From contig OZ038469.1 of the NCBI GenBank assembly GCA_964036295.1, positions 9,006,067 through 9,070,066 on the forward strand: a DNA stretch of 64,000 nucleotides. The letters run 5' to 3'. Shown here one piece after another: positions 31,797 to 42,295 of the stretch. The translations under genes and the position numbers were made by a program. Each line of letters starts with the position of its first letter. Positions within the stretch are counted from its first letter, which is position 1. The DNA is from Plumapathes pennacea (taxonomy: Eukaryota; Cnidaria; Anthozoa; Antipatharia; Myriopathidae). The notes beneath the pieces are model-generated. The model was not told where the DNA came from. It saw only the letters and a program-made list of their open reading frames with translations, and made no database searches.

Positions 31797-32945
31797 TAAA
31801 TATGTACCTGTCTCAGAGCCAAATTTGATTGCTCACTTTTCGTTCGAAGTGTGAAAAGCTCGTCCTCTTCTCGTTCAATTTAGATTCACTCGTTTTATTG
31901 TGACGTACGGCCTATTTCCGGGGGAGGGGCGGGGGGGGGGGTAGATTTTGGGGGTAGTAGATTTTGATAATATTTTGGTCTAAATTAGGGTGCAAACGTT
32001 TGAGGTACACACAGCAAATCAATGAACTTTCAAATTAGAGGAAATGTTGATTTACAGTACATTTGGTCTGGTGGTGTCCTCCCTGTAAAAAAATGGTTGA
32101 AGGTTGCACACTTCAGATTGGACCGTTAAAATCCTGAAACCCTAACCCAAAAAATCACCCTAATTCTGCTCCCATCACCTCCATTCTCGAAGAGAGTAAG
32201 GATTGAGGTTGTAATTCGCGTCCTTTGCACTCAAACGGCGACATCTCAAGTTTTTTTATTTCAGAACCATGCATTTCTGCCAGAGAAGTCCAATATTTCA
32301 GTTTCACATACTTTCCTACAAGAACTGGCCACAGACCAAGGCATCGATTAAAATGCTGTCCTCTGATTGGACAGTCATTATCATGAAACTGCAGCAATGT
32401 GTCCACTGTTCAATCAGAAGACAGCATTTGCTTTTCCATGGATAAAAGTGCACAGGGGAGGGGGTGGTTGGGTGAGGAATATCTTATGTTGTGCTGCTTT
32501 ACAGGATTAGACTGACATCTTTACTTATTTGGGACAGCATTATGTTCAAATTTGGATGAGATTGCACAAGTTGAAAAGTATTATCTTGTTTACATGTGAG
32601 GAAGTGATGTGTCACCAAACCTATTGTGTTGTACGTGCAGCTCATTAGCACAATATAAACTGATGATTAGTTCTTAGTAGATCAGTTCTTGTTTCAAAGA
32701 ACAAAATAGTTCCCTTAGTTTATGGAAATGGAGTATGATTTATGTTTTTGCAGCCTTTCTTTTCTACAAAAGGTATACAGTTTTTGTATAATAAAAGTAT
32801 ACATGAATTTGGACAAAGTAAACAAATTAAATGTATACAAAAAGCATGTAAAATAATCTAAAAGCATTAATATTGCAATAAAAATAACCTACCTTTTGTG
32901 TACAAAATTTCAAGTATACTTTTTGTATAAGAAGAGTACAGTAAA
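31797..32945. other. Intron 1 sequence with a G-run and a hairpin
   Basis: A G-run lies at 31920-31941. An inverted repeat AAATGCTGTC..GACAGCATTT spans about 32350-32430, with arms of about 25 bases. No gene is recognised. Confidence 0.45.
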
Positions 32946-33320
32946 TAGAGATTATTATATACATACTGAGACATACTCACGAAAAAGCCATATCGTAAAA
33001 TTTCGTACGCAAATGAGTTATAGCCAATGAGAGGCCGCGAACGACGCTTTTCACACGTGAAAAAAATCGTTCGTCCAATCACAAGCTGCGAACGACGATT
33101 TTTCACTACTGTTAAAGGGTTTCCCGGTCCAATGATAAATGTCTCAGTATGTATATAATAAACAGAAAACATCATGGAAAGTGCTTTGTACAGTTTTTAT
33201 TCACTCGTTGTTCCGTATCATAAAACTCACTCGCTCGCAAAGCCTCGCTCGTTCGTTTTATGATACTTCACAACTCGTGAATAAAAACCGTACGCGCGCA
33301 CTTTCCATGAAGTAATCTCT
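32946..33320. mobile_element. Composite MITE F, copy F1
   Basis: Two abutting palindromic parts. The first (about 32957-33159) has TATACATACTGAGACAT ends. The second (about 33173-33311) has ATGGAAAGTGC ends and matching GTGAATAAAAACCGTAC arms. The whole is bounded by TAGAGATTA and TAATCTCTA. It recurs at 60637-61004 (inverted) and 63236-63612. Confidence 0.75.
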
Positions 33321-33408
33321 ATATACGGCATACTTATTCTAAAAAATGTCAATTATTAATTAAAAATGTGGATCAAGTGATGAACATATTTACATTGCTC
33401 TCCCACAG

Positions 33409-34001
33409 CATGGATTGGCTCTATCTCCTTTTCTCTCATTTACTTTGCGGGACCATTGGTTGGATGGCTGTCTGATCGCTTTGGATGCCGGATTATCACC
33501 ATCGCTGGAGGTCTTGCATGTACAGCGGCATTGCTGCTATCTTCGTTTGCCACGAACATTTTCCATTTCTACTTTACCTTCAGCGTCCTGTTTGGCCTGG
33601 GAGGTTGTTGTGTTCGCACCAGTGCTTATCTGATTACTGCTAAGTATTTTGTCAAACGGCGTTCTCTGGCAGCTGGGATTGTGTCAGCAGGAACTGGTTT
33701 GGGCGTCTTCACCCTTGGACCCTTTATCCAACTCCTACTTGATTTGTTTGGTTTGGCTCACACTTATCGAATCTTGGGAATTTTCGGTTTAGCCATTTCT
33801 GTTATGGCTATCACATTTCATCCAATGAAGTCGGAAAAAGAAAGTCATGAAGAAGATCTAAACAAAGAAAGAAAGACCAGCAAGTCTTGTGAAAAAGGAA
33901 CACCCTTGGACTGCTTCCTGTGGAGATTGCCTGCTTTTACTGTCGCTGCAATAGCTTTTTCAACTGCGATCTTGGATGTGTGTGCAGTTTATCAGCATTT
34001 G
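33409..34001 (+). CDS. Monocarboxylate transporter-like, exon 2 (residues 52-249)
   Basis: The acceptor CTCTCCCACAG|CA at 33408 restores the split Ala52 and reads directly into WIGSISFSLIYFAGPLVG, the helix-2 signature of SLC16 proteins, then WLSDRFGCR (the conserved helix 2-3 loop). The family's second motif is YFVKRRSLAAG at residues 131-141, before helix 5. Residues 189-215 form a charged cytoplasmic loop rich in Lys, Glu and Ser, where helices 6 and 7 are usually separated. Helix 7 covers about residues 226-247. The exon ends CATTTG|GTAAGT in phase 0. There are no frameshifts or stops, so the gene looks functional. Confidence 0.92.
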
Positions 34002-34250
34002 GTAAGTTTTTAAATCCTGAAAGGTTTGGCTTTTTTTATGATGTAGTGTTTGAAATAAAACTGAACACACATGGTGAAAAACGCAGCTCTGTCTATTGGG
34101 ATCAGTATATTTCATGGTACACTTTGTTTTGTATAAATTTCAATTCTACCAGTTCCCTCGATTGAATGTTTTAAGGCCCAGTTAAGACGCCCAAAACAAA
34201 AACTATTGTTTTTAATGGACTTTTATTGAGACCTTGAAGGGCTGACTGAT

Positions 34251-34418
34251 TAGCCTGTGTAGCTTGGCCCTCCGGGGAAAAGAGAGGGGGACGGGGACGG
34301 GGAATGAAGGTGGACTGGAACGAGCAAACGTGGGGAGGAGGGGAATAGGGAGAGTTCGCTCGTTCATTCCTTCCCCGCCTCCCTGTCCTTCCCTTGGAGG
34401 GCCGAGCTACGCAGGCTA
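34251..34418. mobile_element. 168 bp MITE with 9-base target duplication (intron 2)
   Basis: The ends TAGCCTGTGTAGCTTGGCCC and GGGCCGAGCTACGCAGGCTA are inverted. They are flanked by CTGACTGAT on the left and CTGACCGAT on the right, nine bases with one mismatch. The duplication size suggests a Mutator-like or similar superfamily. Confidence 0.8.
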
Positions 34419-34845
34419 CTGACCGATAAAAATTTGCTCCTCACTTGATGATTGGGGTCTTCTTAACTCTTTTGCTCCCAGGCTCAAAATTCAGATTCTC
34501 CCAACATTTTAAGAAGAAAATGTATGAATGATGTAGAGATAATTGATATTAAAATCAGCTTTCAACTGAGCGAGGTATCAAAAGCCAAGTTTTCCTCACC
34601 ATATGATATATTTCTGGGGAGAAACTGAAGGAGAAAATTGAAGTTGATCACTCTTGGGAGTCAAAGGATAGACTACAGCAAAGTGTTTTTACAAATGATC
34701 TTGTATGTCGAAGTCCTTGCAGTCTATAGGCGGATCTTTCTTTACAGTATATGTTTGCCTCTTTAGCATGAAATTAATCTGAAGCTACAAACAGACTCCA
34801 TAAATCGAATAGAAATACCAAACTAAATAATATTTATAGTAATTA

Positions 34846-36337
34846 TCCCCGAACGAAGTGAGGGAAATACTCACGACACTAATGCAGTAATATTATACCG
34901 CCTACTTGGGGACTCCAAGCCTGTCGCCATCTCGAAATTTAACGTTGTCTGTCTGTCAGTCTGTCTGGCGTACGACTTTAGGCGCGGTTACCCCGCTAAC
35001 CAATAACAAAGGCCGGATCGATCACGTGTGCCCTGTTGTTTTACTCGGAATAACTTAGAGAAATTAGATTTGAACGAAGCATTTAGATTTGAACGAAGTA
35101 ACAATATATTGTAGCTGCGTTCACGAAAATGGAAAACTTAACTGAAAAACTTGAAACACAACAGTCTCGCGAAGCTCGTCTTCAAATGAGAAGGGAACAG
35201 GCACGAGCAAGGCGAAATCGTGAAACGAGCGAACAACAGCGCATGAATACCGATCGAAAGCGACATGAACGGAAACGGGTAACGTAGACAACTCCGCAAA
35301 GAGAACAGCGCTTGAACGCAAATCGGAAACTTCAGGAGAAAAAGCGGGCCGAAGAGAAGACTCCGCAAATTAAGACAACAGCGCATGAATGCCGACCAAA
35401 AGCGACATGAACAGAAGCGGGTAACACAGACAACTCCGCAAAGGGAACAGCGCTTGAAAGCAAATCGGGAGCTTCAGACGCCGTTTTGTGTTAAACTCAG
35501 ATACTTATTTAGAAAGGACAAGCAACAAAGGTTAGTCAGTGGAAATCGAACAATCACCGTGACAAATATATATTTTGTAACTCGATCACTTCAAGAATGT
35601 ATTAAAATCTGTATGCTGATCATTTTCCCTCGAAGTATTGTTTTACTACGCTTCTGTCGCCAGTTTCGGCTACCGTATTTTCTCAGAGCAATCGGAACTT
35701 GGAGTCTTGAATGATTTAGTCAGATGTCTTATTTTTCTGTAATCTGACACGCGGTGATTGCAGCGAGAATCGTTCACAAGCCCTTAGAAGTATTACTGGG
35801 TCTGAAGCCCGTGTATAATTTGAAGTAAACTGTTCAAGTTTTGCTTTGATTCTGGGAGAAATTTTTCTTTTTTGAGTGGGTTCACATACAAAACAATTCG
35901 AGCCTATTAAATATATGCATGCCTGAGTCTGGTGCATGCGGTAGTAAAAACAAATCGCACAGGAAGCCTATTTAATTGTACTGCCTATGAATTCAAAATT
36001 GGAAAATCAGTGTTCCTTTTTTCCCGTACTACGACGGCCGACCAACTTCAAACTTTGAGTATTAAATTTCGAGAACGTGCTTGGCAGACTGTATGAATTA
36101 ATTTGACGTGCCGACCGTGGGAAATACTTACTTCGTCACGCAATCGATTCTTTTTTCAACGCAAAAGTATAAAACACACCATTCTTTTTCTCCTTCCTTT
36201 GCGTGTAGCACTTGAGTTCGAAGAAAAGATTGAGTCAACATTTCGGTAAAACAAAGGCTACTCTTATTGGGAGTTACCAAAGTAAAAGTCCCATCAATGG
36301 CAGAGTGAGGGGGTATATGCGATTATCGTATTTCTAG
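34846..36337 (+). mobile_element. Helitron family A, copy A4 (complete, intron 2)
   Basis: 1,492 bases from TCCCCGAACGAAGTGAGGG to ..GATTATCGTATTTCTAG, flanked by A and T. It is closely related to A3 but with an internal duplication of the basic-repeat coding segment (about 35230-35470). Confidence 0.88.
35129..35287 (+). pseudogene. Helitron protein N-terminus in A4, early stop
   Basis: The ATG at 35129 gives 52 residues including EARLQMRREQARARRNRETS, then a TAG at 35285. Homologous codons continue beyond the stop (QREQRLNANRKL-type repeats) in a duplicated, rearranged form. This is another copy of the exon seen in A3 and B. Confidence 0.5.
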
Positions 36338-36659
36338 TTAAATAGTAATTATTACCAAAAATTTGAAGGTTATGCGTGAAATGCTTTTTGGGAAAAAACT
36401 TTTTAAAACTGCAAAAATTAGTACCCCACCATACATTCTTTGCTCCTGCCCTTCAAATTTTCGGTAATTCTAGCCTAATAACCTATTTCGATTTATGGAA
36501 TCCGTTTGTAGCTCAAAATTTAATATATGCTAATGAGACAACTTGTAGTCAACAAATTTGGGTAGGTAATGTATGGACGTGTATAGAGGATAGTGCTTCA
36601 TTTCGGCTGCCCCCTTATTAGTCTTCCGAGGAGTAAATAGTGGATTTGTTTCGTCTCAG

Positions 36660-37029
36660 ATGAAACACTGCCAAGAAGTCGGACTCTCTGCGGACAGTGC
36701 GTCAAATCTCTTCATGTACATTGGCTTGGCTTCCCTCTTGGCGCGAATAGCTGCCGGCCGTCTCTGTGACGTCACATGGGTCAACCCGTTCTACGTATTT
36801 CAGTTTTCCACGTGTGTTGTTGGGCTGGTCACGTGTCTCCTAGCTGCCAGCAGGAGCTACGCAGTATTTGTAGTTTTGAGTATTTTCTTTGGGTTTTTCG
36901 AAGGTGCTCTTATTGCTGTGTCGACTTTAATCCTTCTAACAATCGTAGAACCGGAGCGAAGAGCATCGGCCTTTGGTCTGGCTAACACTATGATGTCTTT
37001 TTCGCTTGCGGCTGGTCCGCCATTAGCTG
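36660..37029 (+). CDS. Monocarboxylate transporter-like, exon 3 (residues 250-372)
   Basis: The acceptor TTTCGTCTCAG at 36659 joins in phase 0 to MKHCQEVGLSADSASNLF, matching the family's loop before helix 8. Helix 8 keeps Arg278, equivalent to the conserved Arg313 of mammalian MCT1. The acidic partner (Asp309 in MCT1) is Ser274 here. In MCT1 this Asp/Arg pair takes part in proton-coupled lactate transport, so a different substrate or mechanism is likely; that is an inference. Helices 9-11 follow, with FFGFFEGALIAVSTLILLTI at 326-345 and PERRASAFGLAN. The exon ends GCTG|GTAAGC in phase 1. Confidence 0.92.
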
Positions 37030-37073
37030 GTAAGCACTTCATTATCTCTGTCACCTTCTTCTCTGTTAAGATA

Positions 37074-37349
37074 CTGTGCGGCATGAAATTTTCCTGGAAT
37101 CTAATTTTCGCCAATTTTGCGGATTTTCCAGCGATCCGCGAAAATTGGATCCCGTAAGAATAAACTCCTGCGAAGAAAGAATTTACCCTATTAATTTAAA
37201 GTAGTAAATTTAAATCAAAATGACTGCAATCAATAATTTATTATGACCTTCTTCCGCAGGAACTTGCCTGAGATCCGTGAAAATTTGTCCCGAGCAGTAG
37301 TCCGAAATCGGTGCAATTAAAACTCTCGCGAAAATTTCATGTCATACGG
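37074..37349. mobile_element. 276 bp MITE in intron 3
   Basis: The ends are imperfect inverted repeats around GGCATGAAATTTTC and GAAAATTTCATGTCATACGG, flanked by TA on both sides (37072-37073, 37350-37351). It shares its end motif with the inverted repeat at 3316-3390. Confidence 0.65.
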
Positions 37350-37439
37350 TAACAACAATAACAACATCACCATCACCATCCCAGTTTTTCCACTTCGTTA
37401 GTTCTGTGCTTTCGTACCTTTATCTTTTTCTGTGTTTTT

Positions 37440-37495
37440 TGGTTTTGTTTTGTTTTGTTTTGTTTTTGTTTTGTTTTTGTTTTTGTTTTTGTTGG
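37440..37495. repeat. TTTTG microsatellite
   Basis: About ten tandem TTTTG/TTTTTG units in intron 3. Confidence 0.9.
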
Positions 37496-37690
37496 TTTAC
37501 CTACTTCCACCCCCCTCCCTCCCCCTGCTTCATTTCATTTTCTATTCGCAGCATAAAATCCTGTTTTTTTTTTATTTGTGTTCCTTACTTCTCATGATTG
37601 CTGTTACCAGTTTTTCACCTTCCCGCCTTTCTTCTATCCCACGCCCTCGTCTGTCACGTCGATTGACTAAATGTGCTTGCTCATCCACAG

Positions 37691-37995
37691 GTCTGATGGC
37701 CGACCAACTGGGATCGTATGAGCAGGCTTTCTATACGGCTGGAGGTTTAGCCTTCTTTGCAGCCTGTCTTCCTTTCGTTCTAAAATGCCGTAAAGCCTCT
37801 CCAGCAGACGAGACTGTAGATAAAATCGAAATGGAGGAAGGTAGCCCTTGCCACCAACACAAAACCACGCGATCAAATGGCGTGCGCCTTCTAGTGATAT
37901 CAGAAAATAAGAGCAATTCACAAAGTACTCATGTTGTGGAGTTAAAAGAAGCTTGTTCAGAAGAGGAGGTTGCTATGCTTATCACAGTATTATGA
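37691..37995 (+). CDS. Monocarboxylate transporter-like, exon 4 (residues 373-473)
   Basis: The acceptor TGCTCATCCACAG at 37690 completes Gly373 and continues LMADQLGSYEQAFYTAGGLA, the family's helix 11-12 loop and the start of helix 12 (about 386-403). A hydrophilic, presumably cytoplasmic tail of 70 residues follows (404-473), with acidic clusters and Ser/Thr. It has no obvious PDZ ligand at the end (ITVL might act as a weak one). The stop TGA is at 37993-37995. Confidence 0.92.
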
Positions 37996-38196
37996 TTTGA
38001 GTTACTTGAGGTCTGACAAGAGAAAACAATCACGAATGTTGCAGATCCGATACGTGGATTATTATTTGGAAATGCGTGGCTTGATCGGCCCGGTTGATCC
38101 TCGAGCATCCCAGCGATCTCATGGGATTGCTAAGGATGGAAGTAACTAGACTTTGTTGGCTTCGAACTGACACACAAGTTAACTCCTGCGCTGAAG

Positions 38197-38404
38197 CAAT
38201 TGACCCTTTCAGTTAGTGTGTCTCGTGACCTGAATTGGGGCGGTGTTACCAGATTTTTCACTATCAATCAGATAATTCGCCCAGAAATACCCGAATGAGT
38301 GAGCAAACGTCTCGCAAATAACATTTTGTTGTTATTTTGAGATGTTATTTTGGCGTGTTGCCCCATTTCAGGTCAAGTGACACACTAACTGAAAGGGTCA
38401 ATTG
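38197..38404. mobile_element. 208 bp MITE in the transporter 3' UTR
   Basis: The ends CAATTGACCCTTTCAGTTAG and CTAACTGAAAGGGTCAATTG are perfect inverted repeats that continue imperfectly to about 45 bases. If the signal at 38488 is used, this element is transcribed as part of the transporter mRNA and could form a long hairpin. Confidence 0.85.
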
Positions 38405-38487
38405 GAATAACAGGTTGTGGTTTAGTTAGTTTTGAATAAGCGTTTGGCTGCCAGTAACAGGGGACCGGCGTTGCTAAATAGCGCAAA

Positions 38488-38493
38488 AATAAA
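38488..38493 (+). promoter_or_regulatory. Candidate poly(A) signal for the transporter gene
   Basis: The first AATAAA downstream of the stop at 37995 (GCAAAAATAAATG), 493 bases away. Confidence 0.4.
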
Positions 38494-39534
38494 TGTCAAT
38501 AATATAAAACAGCACCTCTGAATTGTATAGAATTTCTTACACCGTCATGTCACATCTTTTTAGTCATTCAATTGATAAAAGTCGAAACGGCATCCGTGGA
38601 GAAAAATGCTTTGGTGTGACCACAGGGCGCAGAGGAATTTGCTTGCATACCATTTTTTGTAAAACCCTATACATTGACATACATGAAGGATGCCGCATTA
38701 CGATTTCATCGCGGGCACGGGAAGGCATACGCGCGTACAAAATACTGTCATGACTCGTACTAAAGTATTAATAATTAATATTACATCCTGTGCGTTTGCC
38801 TCATGTAGGTCAATATATAGGGATTTACATAATGGACAGCAAGCTAGCTCCTCTGCACCCTGTGGTTTGACATCGGGGCGTTGATCAATGCACTTTTTAA
38901 CCAATAGGCACAACGGAAATACGTTCTTGACGTCACTTCCGTTGGTCAGCGTTAGTCGCCGTTGCAGCTACAAAAACCAGGAAAGTTTGTTGAAACAATG
39001 GAAGTTTGAAACCGCTCCGAAACGACCATATTCCTAAGCCTAATTTTAAGGTAGTTTTCATAGAATTTTCAATTCCCTTGTGTCGAAGAGCCCTTGTTCT
39101 AGATTTTTTTTTAAAAACGTTGGGCAAGCTGAATCGGTCAAGTTTCGGCCAAGTTATAGCCAAATTTGTGTTTCTCTCCACTCTAAGCTCTTATAACTCA
39201 GAAACGCAAAAAATGACCTCATTAACACCAAAGTATGCGTCTTCACTCTATGCAGCGTTGCCCACAAGAAACATCAAGAACGCAGACTGTCATGGAAGAA
39301 TGCCACCACGATGCTGAATGCAACCAAGATGCGCCTCTTGCTTTCAAACAAAAAGAACGAAACTGCTTCCACTTACTCTTACAGATATTGACAGCAGGGA
39401 ACGAGGATGCCCGCTCGCTTGTTTTCTCTCCCCAGACCTCCGCGCGCGCTTACTTCCCCACGCCAAACGCAATGACCGCGCCAGCGTAAACTGCTGAGGA
39501 GGAGAGAGAATAGTGTGTTAGAGTTCAGTTTAAT
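38494..39534. other. Possible promoter region, no firm gene
   Basis: Contains a perfect CRE-like TGACGTCA at 38928-38935 within a 47-base block (38914-38960) shared with 44667-44712. Open frames at 39006-39317 and 39235-39489 overlap and neither ends at a convincing donor. They may belong to the first exon of the locus with the duplicated exon, but I cannot join them. Confidence 0.3.
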
Positions 39535-39610
39535 ATATCTAGATTCGCTTACTAATGCTATTAACAATTATGGATTTTGTATTAAACAAAGTAACTGGTC
39601 CTTTTTGCAG

Positions 39611-39763
39611 CCTCAGAAAAGGGAATCAGAGTCGTTCGAGGAAGGATGGACTGAGGAAGGCGTGGGGCATCAGAGGAAATGCAAACCGACCTGGACAAAC
39701 AGACTGAAGTAATACATGTGGATTGTAACGAACAAAGTAAACTAGTAAGGGGCTCCATTAAGG
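39611..39763 (+). pseudogene. Decayed copy of the duplicated exon
   Basis: After a TTTTTGCAG acceptor the sequence parallels the exon at 39916-40077 (PQKRESESFEEGW), but a one-base deletion near 39665 shifts the frame into a stop at 39710-39712. A 27-base block is also missing before the donor. It lies in the first of two tandem units of about 305 bases (39535-39840, 39841-40152). Confidence 0.55.
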
Positions 39764-39915
39764 AACTTGGTTAAGGAACTCTGGTAAGGCGTTTCATTCA
39801 TTTAAATATCGAAAGTTTTAGAAATTGAATTCAGCCCTGGAATCTAGATTCGCTTACTAATGCTATTGACAATTTTAGGATTTTGTACTAAACAAAGTTA
39901 CTGGTCCGTTTGCAG

Positions 39916-40077
39916 CCTCAGAAAAGGGAATCAGAGTCGTTCGATGAAGGATGGATTAAGGAATGCGTGAAGCATAAAGAGGAAATGCAGATCGACCTGG
40001 ACAAACAGACTGAAGTAATACATGTGGATTGTAACGAACAAAGTGACGAAGCAACTATCTTCGTGGGCTCTAAACTG
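39916..40077 (+). CDS. Putative internal exon of an unidentified gene
   Basis: A 162-base, 54-codon phase 0-0 exon between TTTGCAG and CTG|GTAAGG. It encodes a hydrophilic, acidic segment (KRESESFDEGW, KHKEEMQIDLDKQTEVIHVD) without a known domain. Its tandem neighbour has lost the frame while this copy stays intact with both splice sites, which suggests this is the copy in use. Flanking exons could not be linked: Helitron A5 lies 150 bases downstream. Host gene status is an inference. Confidence 0.4.
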
Positions 40078-40227
40078 GTAAGGGGCTCTGTAGGCGTTTC
40101 GTTCTTTTAAATATCAAAAGTTGTGAGAATTAACTTAGTTCAGCCCTGCAATCAAACCTTCAATAACTCACCTGGAGCTCGGGAAGGTGAAATACTTTTT
40201 TCTTCATTTACAGAAGTGAAGATATAA

Positions 40228-41271
40228 CTAGAAATACGATAATCGCAGATATCCCCTCGCTCTGTAGTGGGTTTTCGGAATGCGGAGTTCTTGTTTATTT
40301 TCCGCTTGGAGATTATTTAATACAGTGTGCCAACAAACACGGCAAGTGTTTGTTGGCACACTGTAAGAGAACTTCTCAGCATTTCCATGTGTCAGACTGT
40401 CAGGGAAATTATGCAAATATGCCAGGAATCGGATGGCATAACCTTGCACGAAGGCACTCTGAAAGGTCACAATATATCCTATTTGGCCTTCATCACAGTT
40501 CCCGGGGCATCAAACGACAAAATATACGACAAATGTTGAAATACACGAATGATAACACGACTTTAAAATAGCATATTACGCTTACTGTACGTTAATTGAT
40601 GTAATTTTTCAAAACTCACCAGTTCCTGAAAGCCATAGCTTTAGCTCTTTCTTTAGCTCTTTCTTTCCAGCAAAGGAAACAAAACCCAAAAAACTATTGT
40701 TTACGTCTTCAATGATTTCAAAATACACTGTATAGAGCAGTCCTCATACAGTACAAACATTTCACTTTCCATTGTATCGTGCGTCGTCATCTTGTCAAAA
40801 CTACAATCCTGTTATTGTAAAAGGTAAACTTTGCCACGGTGATTGTTCGATTTCCACCGACTGTATTTTGCTATTCCTCTCTGGAGAAGTGTCTGCGTTT
40901 TAACACAACACTGGCGTCTGGGATTGTGTTCAGGTCGGCCAGTCGATGTTTTAAAGAAATCGTTTCACGGCTAGCAAGCTTGCCTCTCATACAATGGCAA
41001 AATATCCGGGCAGTTTACAACCGTCCGTCGAACTGCTTGGCCTTGTATCTGCATCTTGTTGTACAAAATCACTTCCGTTCGTACTCTATCTCTTGTCACC
41101 AAAAAAAAGGCGGTTTACAGTTAAGCTGCTGAGTAACCGCGCCTTGAGGTCGTACCTGACTGACTGACAAACAAACATTAAATTTTGAGATGGCGACCCG
41201 CTTGGAGTCTCCAAATAACGCGATACTACAGCATTAGCGTCGAGATTATTACCCTCGCTTACGCTCGGGGA
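40228..41271 (-). mobile_element. Helitron family A, copy A5 (complete, short)
   Basis: 1,044 bases, with CTAG at 40228-40231 and TCCCCGAGCGTAAGCGAGGG at the other end (on the minus strand, from 41271). Flanked by A on the left and T on the right of the plus strand. It contains the CGGTGAGTTTTGA-type donor region and a local perfect hairpin at 40322-40364. Confidence 0.88.
40322..40364. repeat. Perfect hairpin, 19-base arms, inside A5
   Basis: ACAGTGTGCCAACAAACAC and its exact reverse complement flank a 5-base loop. Other A copies have this sequence only once, so it arose by local inverted duplication in A5. Confidence 0.9.
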
Positions 41272-42024
41272 TTAGCATATTCTCTTTACACAACGGTTTA
41301 CCAATAGTAAACCGTTGCAAATTACGCGAGATTATGCCCTAAATTGCACAAGACAGTCAACCAGTAGGTATTTTTTGGCTGCTGAGTTGAATGGTGCTAT
41401 CGGCGTGATCGAAACATCTATAAATATAGTTTTACCTTGATCGTGAATTAGTGCCCATTTCAAAGCAACTGAGAAATTGTACTTTGTTTAGTCTCAAAGG
41501 GTCATAGAATGAAGACAGCTGATTTTCATCACATTTGCAACATTAATGTGACGTCACTAAATTGTGAGCTAACCGACTATAAGTAACTGATTTGATCACA
41601 TCCCCAAAGTTCACTGTACATACCAAGTTTCGTTTAAAAACGTAGTATGGAAGGCATTTTATGATCCTACAAAATAACACGAGATTCAGACAGTAGCAGG
41701 ATCACTTGACATGAATGCTACAAAAAATAATAATTACGGATTTCTTAATTTTCAGATATCGCATTTTATATGTACGATCAGATATTCACAATAGTGATTC
41801 AGAGTGCCGTGAGTTTGGCTAAGACTTCCTTTCATAAAACATCTCTGGAAAACCGGAGGAAGAGGAGTGGCATATTTCCCATCCCACCCTTGTACGTCTG
41901 AGGTTTATTAACTATGGCAAAACCTGTTTCACTCGTTAATTTATTTCAACTTATTTCACTCATTATTTTATTTCATCACTATGGATATTGATTGCGTGGC
42001 ATCCAGTTTAATCTTTCCCAATAT
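41272..42024. other. No firm gene; one possible terminal exon
   Basis: At 41756 a TTAATTTTCAG acceptor precedes a 47-codon frame to a stop at 41901, ending KRSGIFPIPPLYV. It would need a phase-1 intron, which does not fit the phase-0 exon at 39916, so it is not annotated as coding. Confidence 0.25.
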
Positions 42025-42295
42025 ATAGGATAGGATTTTGAGCCGCTGCGAAAAACCTATCACGGTGGCACAGTGTAAACTGGAGCGGGTTTGTCACAAT
42101 CAATCAATGTAATCGGAGCGTTTTCCTATCCGATGCGGGTCTGTACCACTTTCAGAAGCGGAGCGGAGCAACAGCGCTCCGTTTCAAAAATCGCTCCGAA
42201 AACAGCTTACCCAATGTAAACGGAAGGCCTATATGGTACGTTTCTGCGACGCTTCGGAAAGCTATCCGATATAGTGTAAACGTAGCCTAAGACAG
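42025..42295. mobile_element. Degenerate MITE with GTGTAAAC motifs
   Basis: The right end AGTGTAAACGTAGCC, the repeated AATGTAAAC and AGTGTAAAC motifs and the GGAGCG-rich inverted segments (42110-42190) are typical of hAT-like MITEs. The left end is eroded. Confidence 0.45.

Noticed and set aside
37432..37690. Upstream extension of the exon 4 frame, rich in Phe and Leu
   Set aside because: It comes from translating the TTTTG microsatellite and polypyrimidine tract of intron 3. The splice acceptor at 37690 sets the true exon start.
41756..41901. Candidate terminal exon ending KRSGIFPIPPLYV
   Set aside because: The acceptor is fair, but the required intron phase conflicts with the only nearby exon (39916-40077).
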